In this document: one piece after another, positions 1 through 11,294 of the stretch
Layout of the letters: every line of letters begins with the position of its first letter
How positions within the stretch are numbered: the stretch's first letter is position 1
NCBI GenBank assembly: GCA_027382625.1
Contig: JAJKFJ010022319.1
Coordinates: 1 to 64,000, forward strand
Source: Tetmemena sp. SeJ-2015
Taxonomy: Eukaryota; Ciliophora; Spirotrichea; Sporadotrichida; Oxytrichidae
Reading direction: 5' to 3'
DNA length: 64,000 bases
Position numbers and translations under genes: made by a program
The notes under the pieces: generated by a model
The model's database searches: none
Seen by the model: only the letters and a program-made list of their open reading frames with translations
What the model was told of the DNA's origin: nothing

Positions 1-3
1 TTA

Positions 4-558
4 GGCTTGAGAATTAAAATGTATACACTTGTTTTTAACTTCTGCAAAGTGGACTCACTTTTCTCTCGACAGGCAAACTCAGTTTTCAAGGAAAACTTCT
101 AGCATTAAGATCTGAAAAAATAGCCCAGCGATCTTCGATTTTTTGATCTTAAATCTATTCTTTCCCATAAGGAGATCATTTTGAGGCTTGAGAATTAAAA
201 TGTATACACTTGTTTTTAACTTCTGCAAAGTGGACTCACTTTTTTCTCTCGACAGGCAAACTCAGTTTTCAAGGAAAACTTCTAGCATTAAGATCTGCAA
301 AAATAGCCCAGCGATCTTCGATCTTTGATCTTAAATCTACTCTTTCCCATAAGGTGATCATTTTGAGGCTTGAGAATTAAAATGTATACACTTGTTTTTA
401 ACTTCTGCAAAGTGGACTCACTTTTCTCTCGACAAGTAAACTCAGTTTTCAAGGAAAACTTCTAGCATTAAGATCTGAGAAAATAGCTCAGCGATCTTCG
501 ATCTTTGATCTTAAATCTATTCTTTCCCATAAGGTGATCATTTTGAGGCTTGAGAATT
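4..558. repeat. Satellite A, about 181-bp tandem unit
   Basis: Three head-to-tail copies start at 4, 185 and 367, and a fourth begins at 547 and breaks off after 12 bases. Spacings are 181, 182 and 180 bp. Copies differ by a few substitutions and one- or two-base indels. The array is cut by the left window edge, so its full length is unknown. Germline-limited satellites of comparable unit size are known in Oxytricha; identity with those cannot be judged here. Confidence 0.95.
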
Positions 559-2045
559 CTGATCCCACACCTGTATGATCTCTACATCTGCAACCCGTGG
601 TAATTCGGGGTCCTTAATCTTAATTCGACAAAATTAGCACTCGCTGATAAGTGCCTGCAGAGATACAGCGCTTGCGAAAATTGAAAATGCTGTATTTAAG
701 ATACTTGCTCGTTGATCCCATTTTTTGACCTTAATCGAGTGAAGCAGGTGAAAACCATATTTTTCAGGTCTAGTTAACACCTAATCTATCGATTTGGAGC
801 AGTTAAATCGAAAATCTCGATGGTGAATTTTGGTCGAAAAAATGTCAAAATTGAAAATTTCAAGCATGTCCAAATTCAGCTTTGGGCTCGTTTTCGCGCC
901 GAGCTGATCCCGCACCTGCATTTTCTCTACATCTGCAACTCGGGGTAAATCGGGGTCCCTGAATCGTATTTCGACAAAATTAGCATTCGCTGATGAGTGC
1001 CTGCAGAGATACAGCGCATGTGAAAATTGAAAATGCTGCATTTAAGGTACTTGCTCGTTGATCCCATTTTTTTGCCTAAATCGAGTGAAGCAGATGAAAA
1101 CCTTATTTTTCAGACCTAGTTAATACCTAATCTATCGATTTGGAGCGGTTGAATCGAAATTCTCGATGGTGATTTTTTGTCGAAAAAATGTGAAAATTTA
1201 AAATTTCTTGAAGGTCCAAATTCAGCTTTGGTCTCGTTTTTGTGCCTAACTAATCCCGCACGTGCATGATCTCTCTATTTGCAATCAGAGGTAATTCGGT
1301 GTCACATAATCGTATTTCGACAAAATTAGCAATCGCTGATGAGTGCCTGCAGAGATACAGCGCATGCGAAAATTGAAAATGCTGCATTTAAGGTACTTGC
1401 TCGTTGATCCCATTTTTTGACCTTAATCGAGTGAAGCAGGTGAAAACCATATTTTTCAGGTCTAGTTAACACCTAATCTATCGATTTGGAGCAGTTAAAT
1501 CGAAAATCTCGATGGTGAATTTTGGTCGAAAAAATGTCAAAATTGAAAATTTCAAGCATGTCCAAATTCAGCTTTGGGCTCGTTTTCGCGCCGAGCTGAT
1601 CCCGCACCTGCATGATCTCTACATCTGCAACCCGGGGTAATTCAGGGTCCCTGAATCGTATATCGACAAAATTAGCACTCTCTGATGAGTGCCTGCAGAG
1701 ATACAGCGCATGCGAAAATTGAAAAATGCTGCATTTAAGGTACTTGCTCGTTGATCCCATTTTTTTGCTTAAATCGAGTGAAGCAGATGAAAATCATATT
1801 TTTCAGGGCTAGTTAACACCTAATCTATCGATTCGGAGCGGTTGAATCGAAATTCTCGATTGTGATTTTTGGTCGAAAAAATGTGAAAATTGAAGATTTC
1901 TTGAAGCTACAATTTCATCTTTGGGCTCGTTTTCGTGCCGAGCTGATCCCGCACGTTCATGATCTCTCTATTTGCAATCCTGGGTAATTCGGTGTCACAT
2001 AATCGTATTTCGACAAAATTAGCACTCGCTGATGAGTGCCTGCAA
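559..2045. repeat. Satellite B, about 346-bp unit in a two-unit higher-order array
   Basis: The unit beginning near GATCCCGCAC recurs at about 560, 906, 1251, 1598 and 1944. Units at 906 and 1598 resemble each other more than their neighbours (for example, both carry a Cys-codon-like TTTTTTTGC/GCC variant and a 'TTTCTTGAAG' variant), so the repeat works as a dimer of about 692 bp. The array directly abuts satellite A. Apparent open frames in it are a by-product of the repeat and are not genes. Confidence 0.93.
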
Positions 2046-2315
2046 AGGGACAGATGAGTCAAAGCCGGCATTTAGAGTATAGACATTACTATTCAACTGC
2101 TCATGCGGCTTCCTCTTCTTGACATTTTTTACCTCCAGCTGCCGCTAATGACAATTTGAAGAATGTCATGACATAAATTCAATCTTCAAATTCATATCTC
2201 TAACCCTTGCACTTAATTTTGATTATAATTAAATTTAAAATTTACTTAAAATATTTTACCTTTCAACCTTAGCAAACACAAGCTAAACTTATATTCGAAA
2301 CATCAACCAAACAAG

Positions 2316-2979
2316 ATGCTGTGTGTACTAAGTGCAAGGGAGAGCACTTTGAACTTGAGTTCGAGCAAGAAATCTCTGTGCTTCGCACCTAATACTCCTC
2401 TTGTTGCTGTTCCAGAGATCAATGAGGAGGAAAAAAAATTTGAATGCGAGTAATGTCAACGGCAGTTCGAATATCCTCAGAGCCTCAAGCTGCATATCAA
2501 GGAAGCCAACTCAGCATACAAACCTAAAATCTATATGAAGAATTAGAAAGTGGACGGTCGCTATCCTTGCTCAGCAAGTGAGCAGACATTATCTCACTCT
2601 GCTTTCCTCAAGAACACACATGGAGAAGAAGCACATGGCTGAGTTCGTAATTGAGGATAAAGAAACTATACAGATGGTACCAGTTAAGAGGCAAGCACGA
2701 TACCTTGACAAGGTACAACTAAAGAGGAATCAAGAGGAGAAGAAAAGGAAGATTGAGTTCATGAATCAGAAGCCTTAGTGTATGGCGTCAGTAAAGTTTC
2801 ATCTCGCTCAAAGCAAGACTCCATGCTTGAGAGTTGTAACTTTGGAGGAGTGTGTTCAAAATTACCTCCACCTTGCTGATTTGAAGCGACACCATCATAC
2901 AAGAAGAGTATGCTTACAAGATCCTCCCTTACAAATACCTTGTAAAGAAGGATTCTTAATTTTTCTGTCTTATTGCTGA
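2316..2979 (+). pseudogene. C2H2 zinc-finger gene, frame-broken
   Basis: In the ciliate code the strand reads as a zinc-finger protein in pieces. One frame from ATG 2316 contains FECEQCQRQFEYP followed by SLKLHIKE, a C-x2-C...H finger. At about 2575 the frame shifts and continues with RTHMEKKHMAEF and a Lys/Gln-rich stretch, ending in a second finger-like segment (LADLKRHHHTRR) before TGA at 2977-2979. TAA and TAG occur where Gln is expected (CEQCQ). At least one frameshift is needed, possibly two. Composition is less AT-rich than the flanks. It may be a relic of a TBE-type zinc-finger ORF or an independent gene; I cannot tell which. Confidence 0.55.
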
Positions 2980-3440
2980 AGTTTCTTAAATTAAAGTATT
3001 ATATTTATTCTTGACTTGAAGTAATTTAAATGTCTGAGACGCCATCATAGAAGCATTTCTTCTTGAGTAAGTGTATTTTTCTTATTTTGGATATTGGATT
3101 AGAAGATGTTTAACCTTTAAATTTGTAGTGTTCTATTTCTCAGATCTTTCGATCTTTTTGTTTTTTATGCAATGTTTGTAGCTAAGGATTATTTTAAAAT
3201 TAAAGAATAGATAAATAAAAAACGTAGATAAATAGACAAAGAGTTAATTTAATGTATTCCTAAAAAGAAAAACTTATCATTTTATTTAATTCTTAAGTTT
3301 AATAGAAGTCTAAAGATTTTTAAATAACTCAAAAATTAGTTTCAATCTTTATATCATCAGACAAAGTCTTCAGAATAAAATAATATTTTGCATACTCGCT
3401 GCCTTTAACAACTAATTCATAGCCTAAAAATTCTAAGAAT
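2980..3440. other. AT-rich DNA, no gene seen
   Basis: No frame with coding character in either code. The sequence leads into the first MITE-like copy at 3441. Confidence 0.5.
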
Positions 3441-4262
3441 TATAGCTGAGAATTTAATAAAAAAGAGAATTAAATTAATTATTAAGTTCAAATGAAGGAC
3501 ACTGTGGCAATTGAACTATCTTAAAATTTAATTATTATTATTAGACAATTAGATCAAGCATAAAATTCTAAGAACTTTTTATCATTGCAACTTTTGTGAG
3601 AGAGCTCTCAGTACAGAGTTATAATCTATAAAAGTTATAATAAAAATAAATATGGAGATGATGAAAAATGCGAACATCATATCTCTTATTTAGAGGTGAT
3701 GTTTATATTATAGATGAGAATTTAATAAAAAAGAGAATTAAATTAGATATTAAATTAAAATGTAATAAATCAGTGACAGTTGGAGTGTGTCAGATTTAAA
3801 TAATAATTATACCTTTCGATTCAGCACGAAATTCTAAGAACTTTTTATCCTTGAAACTTTTCTGTGGGGGCGCTCGGTCAAAGTTATAGCAGCACAATTC
3901 AGACGAAGATGATTATGAGGATGACGATGAGTGAGTGTAACATATCTCATTACTGAAAGGTGCTGGGAAGATGATTAAAGATGAAACTCATATTAGTTTT
4001 TTATACTCTATCGAACAAGCTGCAGATCAGGGGATAATCTACGATTTCAACTGACGCGAAGTTGCAATCCTCCATTAATTATTTTAACCAATCACCGATT
4101 TTAATTAAAATTCCTACTATATAAAGAAGAAACTCATATAAATTTTTTATGAGCAATCGAAAAATTGCAGATCAGGGTGTGTTCAATCCATTTTAACTGT
4201 AACGAAGTTGTAACTCCATTTATTATTATAACCAATCACCAATTTTAATTTAATTCTAAAAT
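3441..4262 (+). mobile_element. MITE family copies 1 and 2, tandem and overlapping
   Basis: A truncated copy starts at 3441 (TATAGCTGAGAATTTAATAA). A full copy runs 3709-4121: it begins TATAGATGAGAATTTAATAA and ends TTAATTAAAATTCCTACTATA. The reverse complement of that end, TATAGTAGGAATTTTAATTA, resembles the start, giving terminal inverted repeats of about 20 bp with TA at both edges. A partial 3' end is repeated at 4122-4262. The same about 415-bp sequence recurs elsewhere in the window (19.35, 22.30, 28.56, 32.78 and 33.53 kb). No coding capacity. TA flanks fit a Tc1/mariner-mobilised non-autonomous element, which is inference. Confidence 0.75.
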
Positions 4263-4307
4263 ATAATGCTCCAGTTAATTAATCATTTTTAAAGAAACTT
4301 CGCCCAT

Positions 4308-5402
4308 TATATTTATTTAAGCTTGATTTTAGAAATTTAAAAGCAAATTAACTCATGAAGAGCTAATAGTATAGTATTGAATTTTTCTCTTGTATAAATA
4401 TGAGCCCTACTGCCTAAATTACTATTTTGATAATTCCCATGATCACCCACCGTAAGCACTCGAACTAAAACAAAGCAAAGTAAGCATGCTTTTTATTTTA
4501 TTTAAATTAGTTTTTAATTATCAATTCATGAAAATGAATAAGGACATATATTTAAGGTTAAATATAGTATTGAATTTTGCAAAATTAACAGAAAATTTAA
4601 TTTTGAAACACTTATAATGAACAAAAAATTAGGGTAAGGGACGGAAGTCAATCTCCTCCATTCTTATTTTAAAAAACTTCACTTTTAATAAATAATCTAG
4701 GCCGAAATCGGTTAAAAGAAATAGAGTAATTTTGATATTTTAGATGAATTAATTTTCTATTATCTTTACTTAAGAAAGATTTCAGTTTTAACCATTCAAG
4801 AAAATTTTTATTTCCCTACTGATAGTAAATATAAGTAGATCAAATAGGTAGAATAATTTTAGGTAAATCAATTTATATTAGTTGATTTTAAAAAAAGATT
4901 ATAATTGTAATTAAAGCTATTTACTTATAAAAATATAATAGCCATAACCTTCTCCTCAAATAAAAATATTATAGGAGGATATTTCAATAACTGGAATATA
5001 ACTTTAAGTAGTATATAGCTTATTAAAATTCAAAACTTCGATTTATAAATGAATAAAGTCGATTTTATTGTCCCCAAAAAGTACGTTAAAAGAATATTTT
5101 TTCCGCCTTGCATAATACTTAAAATTTCTTAAATATTTGGCTTTGGCTAATTTTATCCTGAATGTAGATTTAGTAATTAAAATAATAGAGAGGGGAGGAA
5201 GCTTCGGTCCCATCAAAAATTTTAATACTGAATCTGCTTTGTTTCATTCAGTGGGTAGTCATGTGAGTTATTAAAATAGAAATTTTGATCAGTAGGGCCC
5301 ATTAGTATATAAGAGAAATTTCAATTCCCATATTGTTAACTCTTCAGGAGTTAATCTGCATAAACATTTCAAAAATCAAGCTTAAATAAATAATACTTTA
5401 GG
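4308..5402. mobile_element. Element of about 1.1 kb with long diverged terminal inverted repeats
   Basis: The left part, about 4308-4680, matches the reverse complement of about 5160-5402. Shared stretches include the outer TTTATTTAAGCTTGATTTT, an inner block around GCCCTACTG, and the GGGACGGAAG / CTTCGGTCCC pair. Arms are roughly 75-80% alike by eye. The interior is AT-rich with no recognisable gene. It looks like a non-autonomous DNA transposon. Confidence 0.6.
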
Positions 5403-7730
5403 AAAATTAAAATTTAATATAAATCAATCCTTATTTGATCTATTTAGAAGAGAAAAATAATATTTTTTATATAATTTAATTACAAATTTTATAAAGTTAA
5501 ATATTTTGTTGTCTAAATATTCTTAAAATCAGAGAGATAGTCAAAAATAAATTTTAATTCAATTGAGATAGAAAAGATCCCATATTAGACAATTTGAATA
5601 TATAAGACGTTTTATATTCATTCTAAAGGCAATTTTTAAGATTAAATTAATTACTTATTTAATTGATTTATTTTAAATTTTTAATTGCCGCAAGGAATAA
5701 TTCTTCTAATGATATTTAAGATAATAGATGTGATTGAGAATATCTTATATGTATGGATTCCTTCAAATTGTTGCTAGATATAGCATTGAGTGTTTTTATT
5801 ATAGTAAAACGAGAATGAATCTCAAATTTGGTTCCCATTAAGTTAAATCTTATTCTAAGCATATCTAGCAAGGAATTACCAAGTGGCTTAGGATATCTAT
5901 AAAAGTGGGTGCTCGTGTGGGCTTCGAACAAAGGCAGACCTAGGGTTGCCTAGGTTGCTTCAGCAATGAACACGGGGCACCTCTTGAGCTTAATATTTCG
6001 AACAAAAATCAGCCAAGGCAATATCATTTAAGATTTAGATGCAGATGAGGAAGAGAATAGAAGTTTTATTTTTCTGTTTAATATGATATAGTTGTCACTC
6101 ATTGTGATGAAAAGATTCAAATTTGTGTCGATATTAAGATCCTTATTTTACATAGCCTAAAATATCTAATTAAAAAGAGAATCTCTAAAATAACTGAAAT
6201 TATCTAGTTTAAATTAAGAAATAAGTTTCAGATTAAAATAAGTCACGTTTTAGATTATTTTTGAATTTCTCCTGAAATAACTTAATAATATTCACTATAA
6301 TTGAAATTGATTCAAGTTTGAATTATAAAACTAATTATAAGACATATTAAATTAAATGAAATTTATTTGAATCTCTTAAAAAACTCGCCTGAAATTTTGT
6401 TCGTTTTCATACATTTTATTGTATAAAGATCAGACGTAGTCTTTTGAAGAGAAATGATAAGCTTATCTTTCTCATCTTCGAGAAAAACTAATTGGGCCTA
6501 TTAAGATTTACCTTCTGACTCATATAAAATGTGTTGTTTTTAAAAGTCAAATTAAGCATCTTTATTATTGCAGATTCATGTATTATCTACTCTTAGTAAA
6601 AAATCTTTAGCAGAAAAAAATTTTGCTTTTCAAGTGCTGCTTTGATTATTTTAATTTCGATTTATTTACTGTGGTTTGATTTAATATAATATACTTCTTA
6701 AAAGTTGTAGTTATCTTGGCATTTACTATAATTTGTATAGTAATTTTCTCTTCAATTAGTTAATTTAGGTATTATTGGTAATATAAAAATAGTTGAGGCC
6801 AGAAGCCAATTTTTAAATTCTTGATCTCTAGCTCTGTTATGCAGTCTTCTCCTTAAAGAGGTTAAAAATAGCGCTCTTTATATTTATAAATTTATTTACA
6901 TGTAATTGATGGAAGAATGATTTTTTATCATTAGAAGGTTTCACTTTCCCACCTGCTCTCACTCCACTCAACCTTTTGTTATTATAAAGAAAAAATACAA
7001 GAAACTCAATATATTTATCCTAAATAATTTTTTAGGAAAGTGCTAGTTTTCTAGAGAATCATCATCCCATATTTTGCTACCAATGCACAAAGTAATAAGA
7101 ACTAATCTCTTCCAGTTTTCAGTTGTTAAAAGAATACCAGTTTTTGTTATGAATCTTTCTATATATACCAAAGATATTATAGGTATCTCATTTTCCATTT
7201 TACTGTTAGTATTTAATAAAATAAATCATTTAACCAAAAATATTATTTTTAACTCATTAAAAAATTATTATCAATACTGATTAATTAAATGAATTTAATT
7301 AGTTGATGCAAATTAATAAAAAAGAAAATTTATTTGTCTACTAGAGATATAATAATTGACTAGAATTTTATAGAAAATCAAATTAATTTTAATTAAATTA
7401 TAATTGAAGCACCTTATTTGTAGTTGAAGTGTCTAAAATTTGAAAAATTATTAAAATTGAATCGCAAGAATTAAGAACGAAATACTGAAATATTTAAAAT
7501 AGAAGTTGCTTGGACACCTGGAAGCTGACTAATCGTTGCCATTAGTGTAACCTCCTGAGTAATTTGAAGCTCACCATATACTTTCAGAGGTTTTAGCTTA
7601 ATGTTATTTTACTTCTTTGTCAAGATAAGAGCTGCTCTCCAGATAATCGCTTTATGATAAGATTCTCACAAAGAAATTGTGATGGTCTTTTCAGTAGTTA
7701 ATGAATTGATTATCTCCATGAATAATTATA
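5403..7730. other. AT-rich germline-limited-looking DNA
   Basis: About 2.3 kb with no coding frame that I can support in the ciliate code. Short open stretches on both strands have the composition of random AT-rich DNA. Confidence 0.5.
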
Positions 7731-7759
7731 AAATTTAATTTAATCATCTCTTAAGCCTT

Positions 7760-9057
7760 GACCTTCATCTAGCTGCAGCCCTCAAAACACAATGCTCGTG
7801 GAAGGAGCTACAGTTGCTTATAAAGATTCCCTTTATTTTCTTGGAAGCCGGCATTATTTTGGTCTGCTTGCTCTCTTTTTCTTTGGAAACCTCACAATAA
7901 TTTTCCTGCATCTTTCGACTAAGTCTTGAGTTTCAGTTCAGGTGTCTTTATCTAAGTTGAATTACTTGCTATTCTTAACTTACTCTCTAGCTCAAATCTT
8001 TGTCCAACTCTTCCAATTCGCAAGTCTCATATCTCTTGGTGCGCTCAGCATTTTACTGTTTTCCACACTTCTGAACTGCCTTCTTTGATACTTTAACTTT
8101 GCTGATACAGGTCATGAACACTTAGCTAGATGTTGAAGGGTTCTTGATGGTCTAGTACTTATTCTATATTGACTATTATGTGGTACAATTGGGAGGGTAT
8201 CAAAATTAAAGTATCTGAAAATCAACTATTCATTATATCTTTCATAAACTTATTTGCAAAAAATCATTTTCAATGCCAGCCTAGGCAGCTATATTGAGGT
8301 AAGTGTGATGAGTTAAATATAGACAAAATAAGGCTTTGCTAGGAAATGCTTCACTGATTCCGCAAACTATGGCAGCACTAATATATATCTCCATTTGTTG
8401 TTGTTGTTTGAGATAGAGTTCAAGATCAGGCAAGATGGCTATCTAGTTACATTTCCTCCCTTAGCTTTAAACAGTCGCAAGTACAAAGCAGTTGAGCCCA
8501 GAGGCTAGCTCTTCAATGCAAAATGCTGCAGTAAATGCCCTCAATATCATTCTGGGCCTGATCTTAACCATCTTAAAGCTGATATACTATTTAGACAGAA
8601 TTTTCTCTGTTAAATCTTCGAATTTCCTTTGGTCAGTGAAGTTCTCATGTACAGAGTCAAGCAGTTCGAAGATTAATATGAATTGCTGAATTTAGAGTAG
8701 AAGTATAAATGTAGAGTAAATATATGAGAAATAAGGCGTCCTAAAAGCTCAAGCTGCCCAGTGCTTTGGTACTCTCCTCGCTCTTTGAGCATTCTACTGA
8801 TTCTTGTTTTATTCGTTCACTTGATTCTGCATTAGTTCAGTAAAAATATTTTTCTCATGCTTTCGAGATAACATAGTTGTTGTCAAATGTGAAAGAACTT
8901 CACATCAGTCTTCGGATCCATTTTTCTCTCAAGAATGTTAACCAATAGATCAGAATTCTGTGTTTTTATTCACCAATTCTCCCATCTCTTTCAGTCTGAA
9001 ATTCTTGTGTCTTCCATTTTTAATTGCTATAAAAAAAATAAATAAGGAATTCTTAAA
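7760..9057 (-). pseudogene. Decayed or split gene, Gln/Lys-rich product
   Basis: Read on the minus strand with TAA/TAG as Gln, several stretches have clear protein character. About 9040-8700 gives RLKEMGELVNKNTE, VNILERKMDPKTDVKFF and QNQVNEQNKNQQNAQRARR. About 8650-8590 gives ENFTDQRKFEDLTEKI. About 8100-7770 gives NAERTKRYETCELEELDK and VSQEQQVIQLRQRH. Several TGA codons and frame changes separate them, so it is either a pseudogene or a set of MDSs whose IESs I cannot delimit. No domain recognised. The upstream third lies inside the left arm of a long inverted repeat, so part of it exists twice in opposite orientation. Confidence 0.45.
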
Positions 9058-9603
9058 TACACTTATTTATTTAATCTTAAAATTAATTAAGAACAAGCAA
9101 ACAGTAATTAAGACTCTATTAAAAACTTTTAGAACTTTAATAAACTTTTCCTTTAATAGTGAAATAATATAAGAACTTCTTTATTTTAAAAAGAATGTTT
9201 GCCTGAAAAGAGATAAACCTTTAAGAATTCCTTATTTATTTTTTTTATAGCAATTAAAAATGGAAGACACAAGAATTTCAGACTGAAAGAGATGGGAGAA
9301 TTGGTGAATAAAAACACAGAATTCTGATCTATTGGTTAACATTCTTGAGAGAAAAATGGATCCGAAGACTGATGTGAAGTTCTTTCACATTTGACAACAA
9401 CTATGTTATCTCGAAAGCATGAGAAAAATATTTACTGAACTAATGCAGAATCAAGTGAACGAATAAAACAAGAATCAGTAGAATGCTCAAAGAGCGAGGA
9501 GAGTACCAAAGCACTGGGCAGCTTGAGCTTTTAGGACGCCTTATTTCTCATATATTTACTCTACATTTATACTTCTACTCTAAATTCAGCAATTCATATT
9601 AAT
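8672..9603. repeat. Inverted duplication, about 385-bp arms, 162-bp spacer
   Basis: 8672-9057 is matched almost base for base by the reverse complement of 9220-9603, including an eight-base A/T run. The arms carry coding-like sequence (see the decayed gene here). The spacer, 9058-9219, is AT-rich and unrelated. This is an inverted partial duplication of a gene segment and not a classical transposon: no distinct terminal repeats or target duplication are visible. Confidence 0.85.
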
Positions 9604-9688
9604 AACTTCTCTTATCCAATCCTATCCTATCCTTTATTATTATTTTCTAATGAAGTTGCTAGGGTCCTTGTAGTGACCTCGGATTTCT

Positions 9689-9715
<27 letters not shown>
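9689..9715. repeat. GA microsatellite
   Basis: About twelve GA dinucleotides in a row, next to a poly-purine tail. Confidence 0.9.
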
Positions 9716-9719
<4 letters not shown>

Positions 9720-10229
9720 GCGGAAGATTTAGTATACTGTAATACTTGCTTCGGATTGCTTATTTTTTTCATTTTAAATTAAGCTAATTGAATAGTATTT
9801 CAAAACTAATCTCCTCAAAAATCGTTTATTTAAAATTGCTACAGATGTCCATTAACTAATTTCATTCATCCTATATAATAAGAATCTCTGATTTAAAAAA
9901 CTTTTTATTTTTGTCCCAGATATAGTTTATAAACTATTCCAATTATAATAATAATTCTTCATTTTCTCTCTTTATCCTATTCTTTTGAGAAGATTGAGGG
10001 TAGCCTTTCTTTAATATTTAAATCTATTTATAGAAATTATAATTTTATAAGAAATCAAGCTGATAAAAAAACTTCTTCTTTAAACATGCCATATTAAGTA
10101 GTTTTAAAAGAAATTATAATTATTGAGAAAATCAGTGAATAAGTCAATTAATTCAAAAAGAATTATTTAGCAGCCATTTAATTGATTATTGATAATCGGG
10201 GTTTGATAAGCGGCTTCTAAATTAAAAAA

Positions 10230-10570
10230 AAAACAAAAACAGTATAAGAGGTCTCCCCATTTTAATAAAGTATATTAGAGAAACTAACTTTAAACCATTC
10301 AATTTTAGATTTAGCAGCACCACTCCGCTCATAACTAACATACACTCATTCTGTTTTATAATTCCCACTTTCTTAAGCGACTCCACCCTTCTCACATTGT
10401 TCTCATATCTTCGTATTTTAGGGACATAGATGACGTCAAGGACCACACCTAAGGATCTGCTGTTTTCTATGGGCACTCGCTATCCAGTAGTACTCTATAA
10501 AGTGGTTAGTCAAAGCCTTAGAATGGGAAAAGAATGAAGCCATCTTGATTTTAACTCTATATTCCTAAGT
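10230..10570 (-). pseudogene. Fragment with copia-protease-like segment (tentative)
   Basis: The minus strand reads MASFFSHSKALTNHF from about 10537 and, one frameshift later, SRSLGVVLDVIYVPKIRR and VESLKKVGIIKQNECML. The block L-D-V-I-Y-V-P followed by S-L-x-x-x-G is reminiscent of the segment after the aspartic protease in Ty1/copia polyproteins (typically L-x-D-V-L-Y-V-P...L). No reverse transcriptase, integrase or LTR is visible nearby, so the assignment rests on this short block only. It could equally be an unrelated gene fragment. Confidence 0.3.
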
Positions 10571-10580
10571 GCTTAAATAT

Positions 10581-10670
10581 ACCTCGCCAATTCGCACAGC
10601 ATTTACCTCGCCTATTCGCACCACATGTAACTCGTCAATTCGCACCATATCTGCCTTGCCTTTTCGAACC
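10581..10670. repeat. 24-bp direct repeat, nearly four units
   Basis: Units start at 10581, 10605, 10629 and 10653 (last one partial). The core is TCGCCAATTCGCAC with variants. 24 bp is eight codons; on the minus strand the array stays open and reads VRIGEV-type octapeptides in frame with MASFFSHSKALTNHF downstream. On the plus strand it reads TSPIRT-type octapeptides. This suggests a short protein repeat in a degraded gene. Confidence 0.8.
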
Positions 10671-10719
10671 AATTAATTCCAGCCTTTGCTAGCTTACAAT
10701 TCTAACTGTACTTGCCTGT

Positions 10720-11110
10720 TTAGCATCTATTAGAATGGTATCTGCTCCTCGGATATGTCTATCTTTATGGTGGCCTAATGCTCCAAAGATCTATATTGAT
10801 GAACTAAATCAACTTGATTACCTCAATTCTGAGATGCTTATGGATAGAGCTGTTTCAAGAGGCTTGCATTGAGTCAAGTCCACCCTTATGCTCAGTGTAC
10901 AAAGCAATGTGCAATATCGGCTCGATGGACCTGCAATCAAAATGATAAAGTATTAGTACATTAAGAAAGCAAAGGTATTCGAAGAGAGTGACCAAAACAT
11001 CAATTTCTAAAAACACCCTCTTAGCAGACCATATCGGTTAATGTCTAACTCCCAAAACAAATTCCATTATCGTACTAGATTAATAAAACCCAAATTCTAA
11101 TTACGTAAAT
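10720..11110 (+). pseudogene. Gene fragment next to the TBE element, unknown product
   Basis: Plus strand, ciliate code. It reads KIYIDELNQLDYLNSEMLM, then after an in-frame TGA NVQYRLDGPAIKMIKYQ, KKAKVFEESDQNINF and HYRTRLIKPKF. Composition and Gln usage are typical of the real genes in this window. The 5' end is not defined, and the fragment runs out just before the TBE genes begin, so the element may have landed in or beside it. Function unknown. Confidence 0.4.
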
Positions 11111-11294
11111 ACGAAATAACTAGCTGTTAATTTAAGTATTTTAAAAATTTTTAACATCACCCTGATTTTCTCAATAATGAAATTATTCTTTTTATTATCG
11201 ATATAAAGAGAGATTATAATATTCAAAAATAAACCTTCTAAATTCTAATCATGAAGAAAAATAGAGAATAAAATTTAATCTACAAATAAATATG

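Noticed and set aside
781..1760. Two similar 86-95 codon frames on the minus strand.
   Set aside because: They lie wholly inside satellite B and recur because the repeat does; no protein features.
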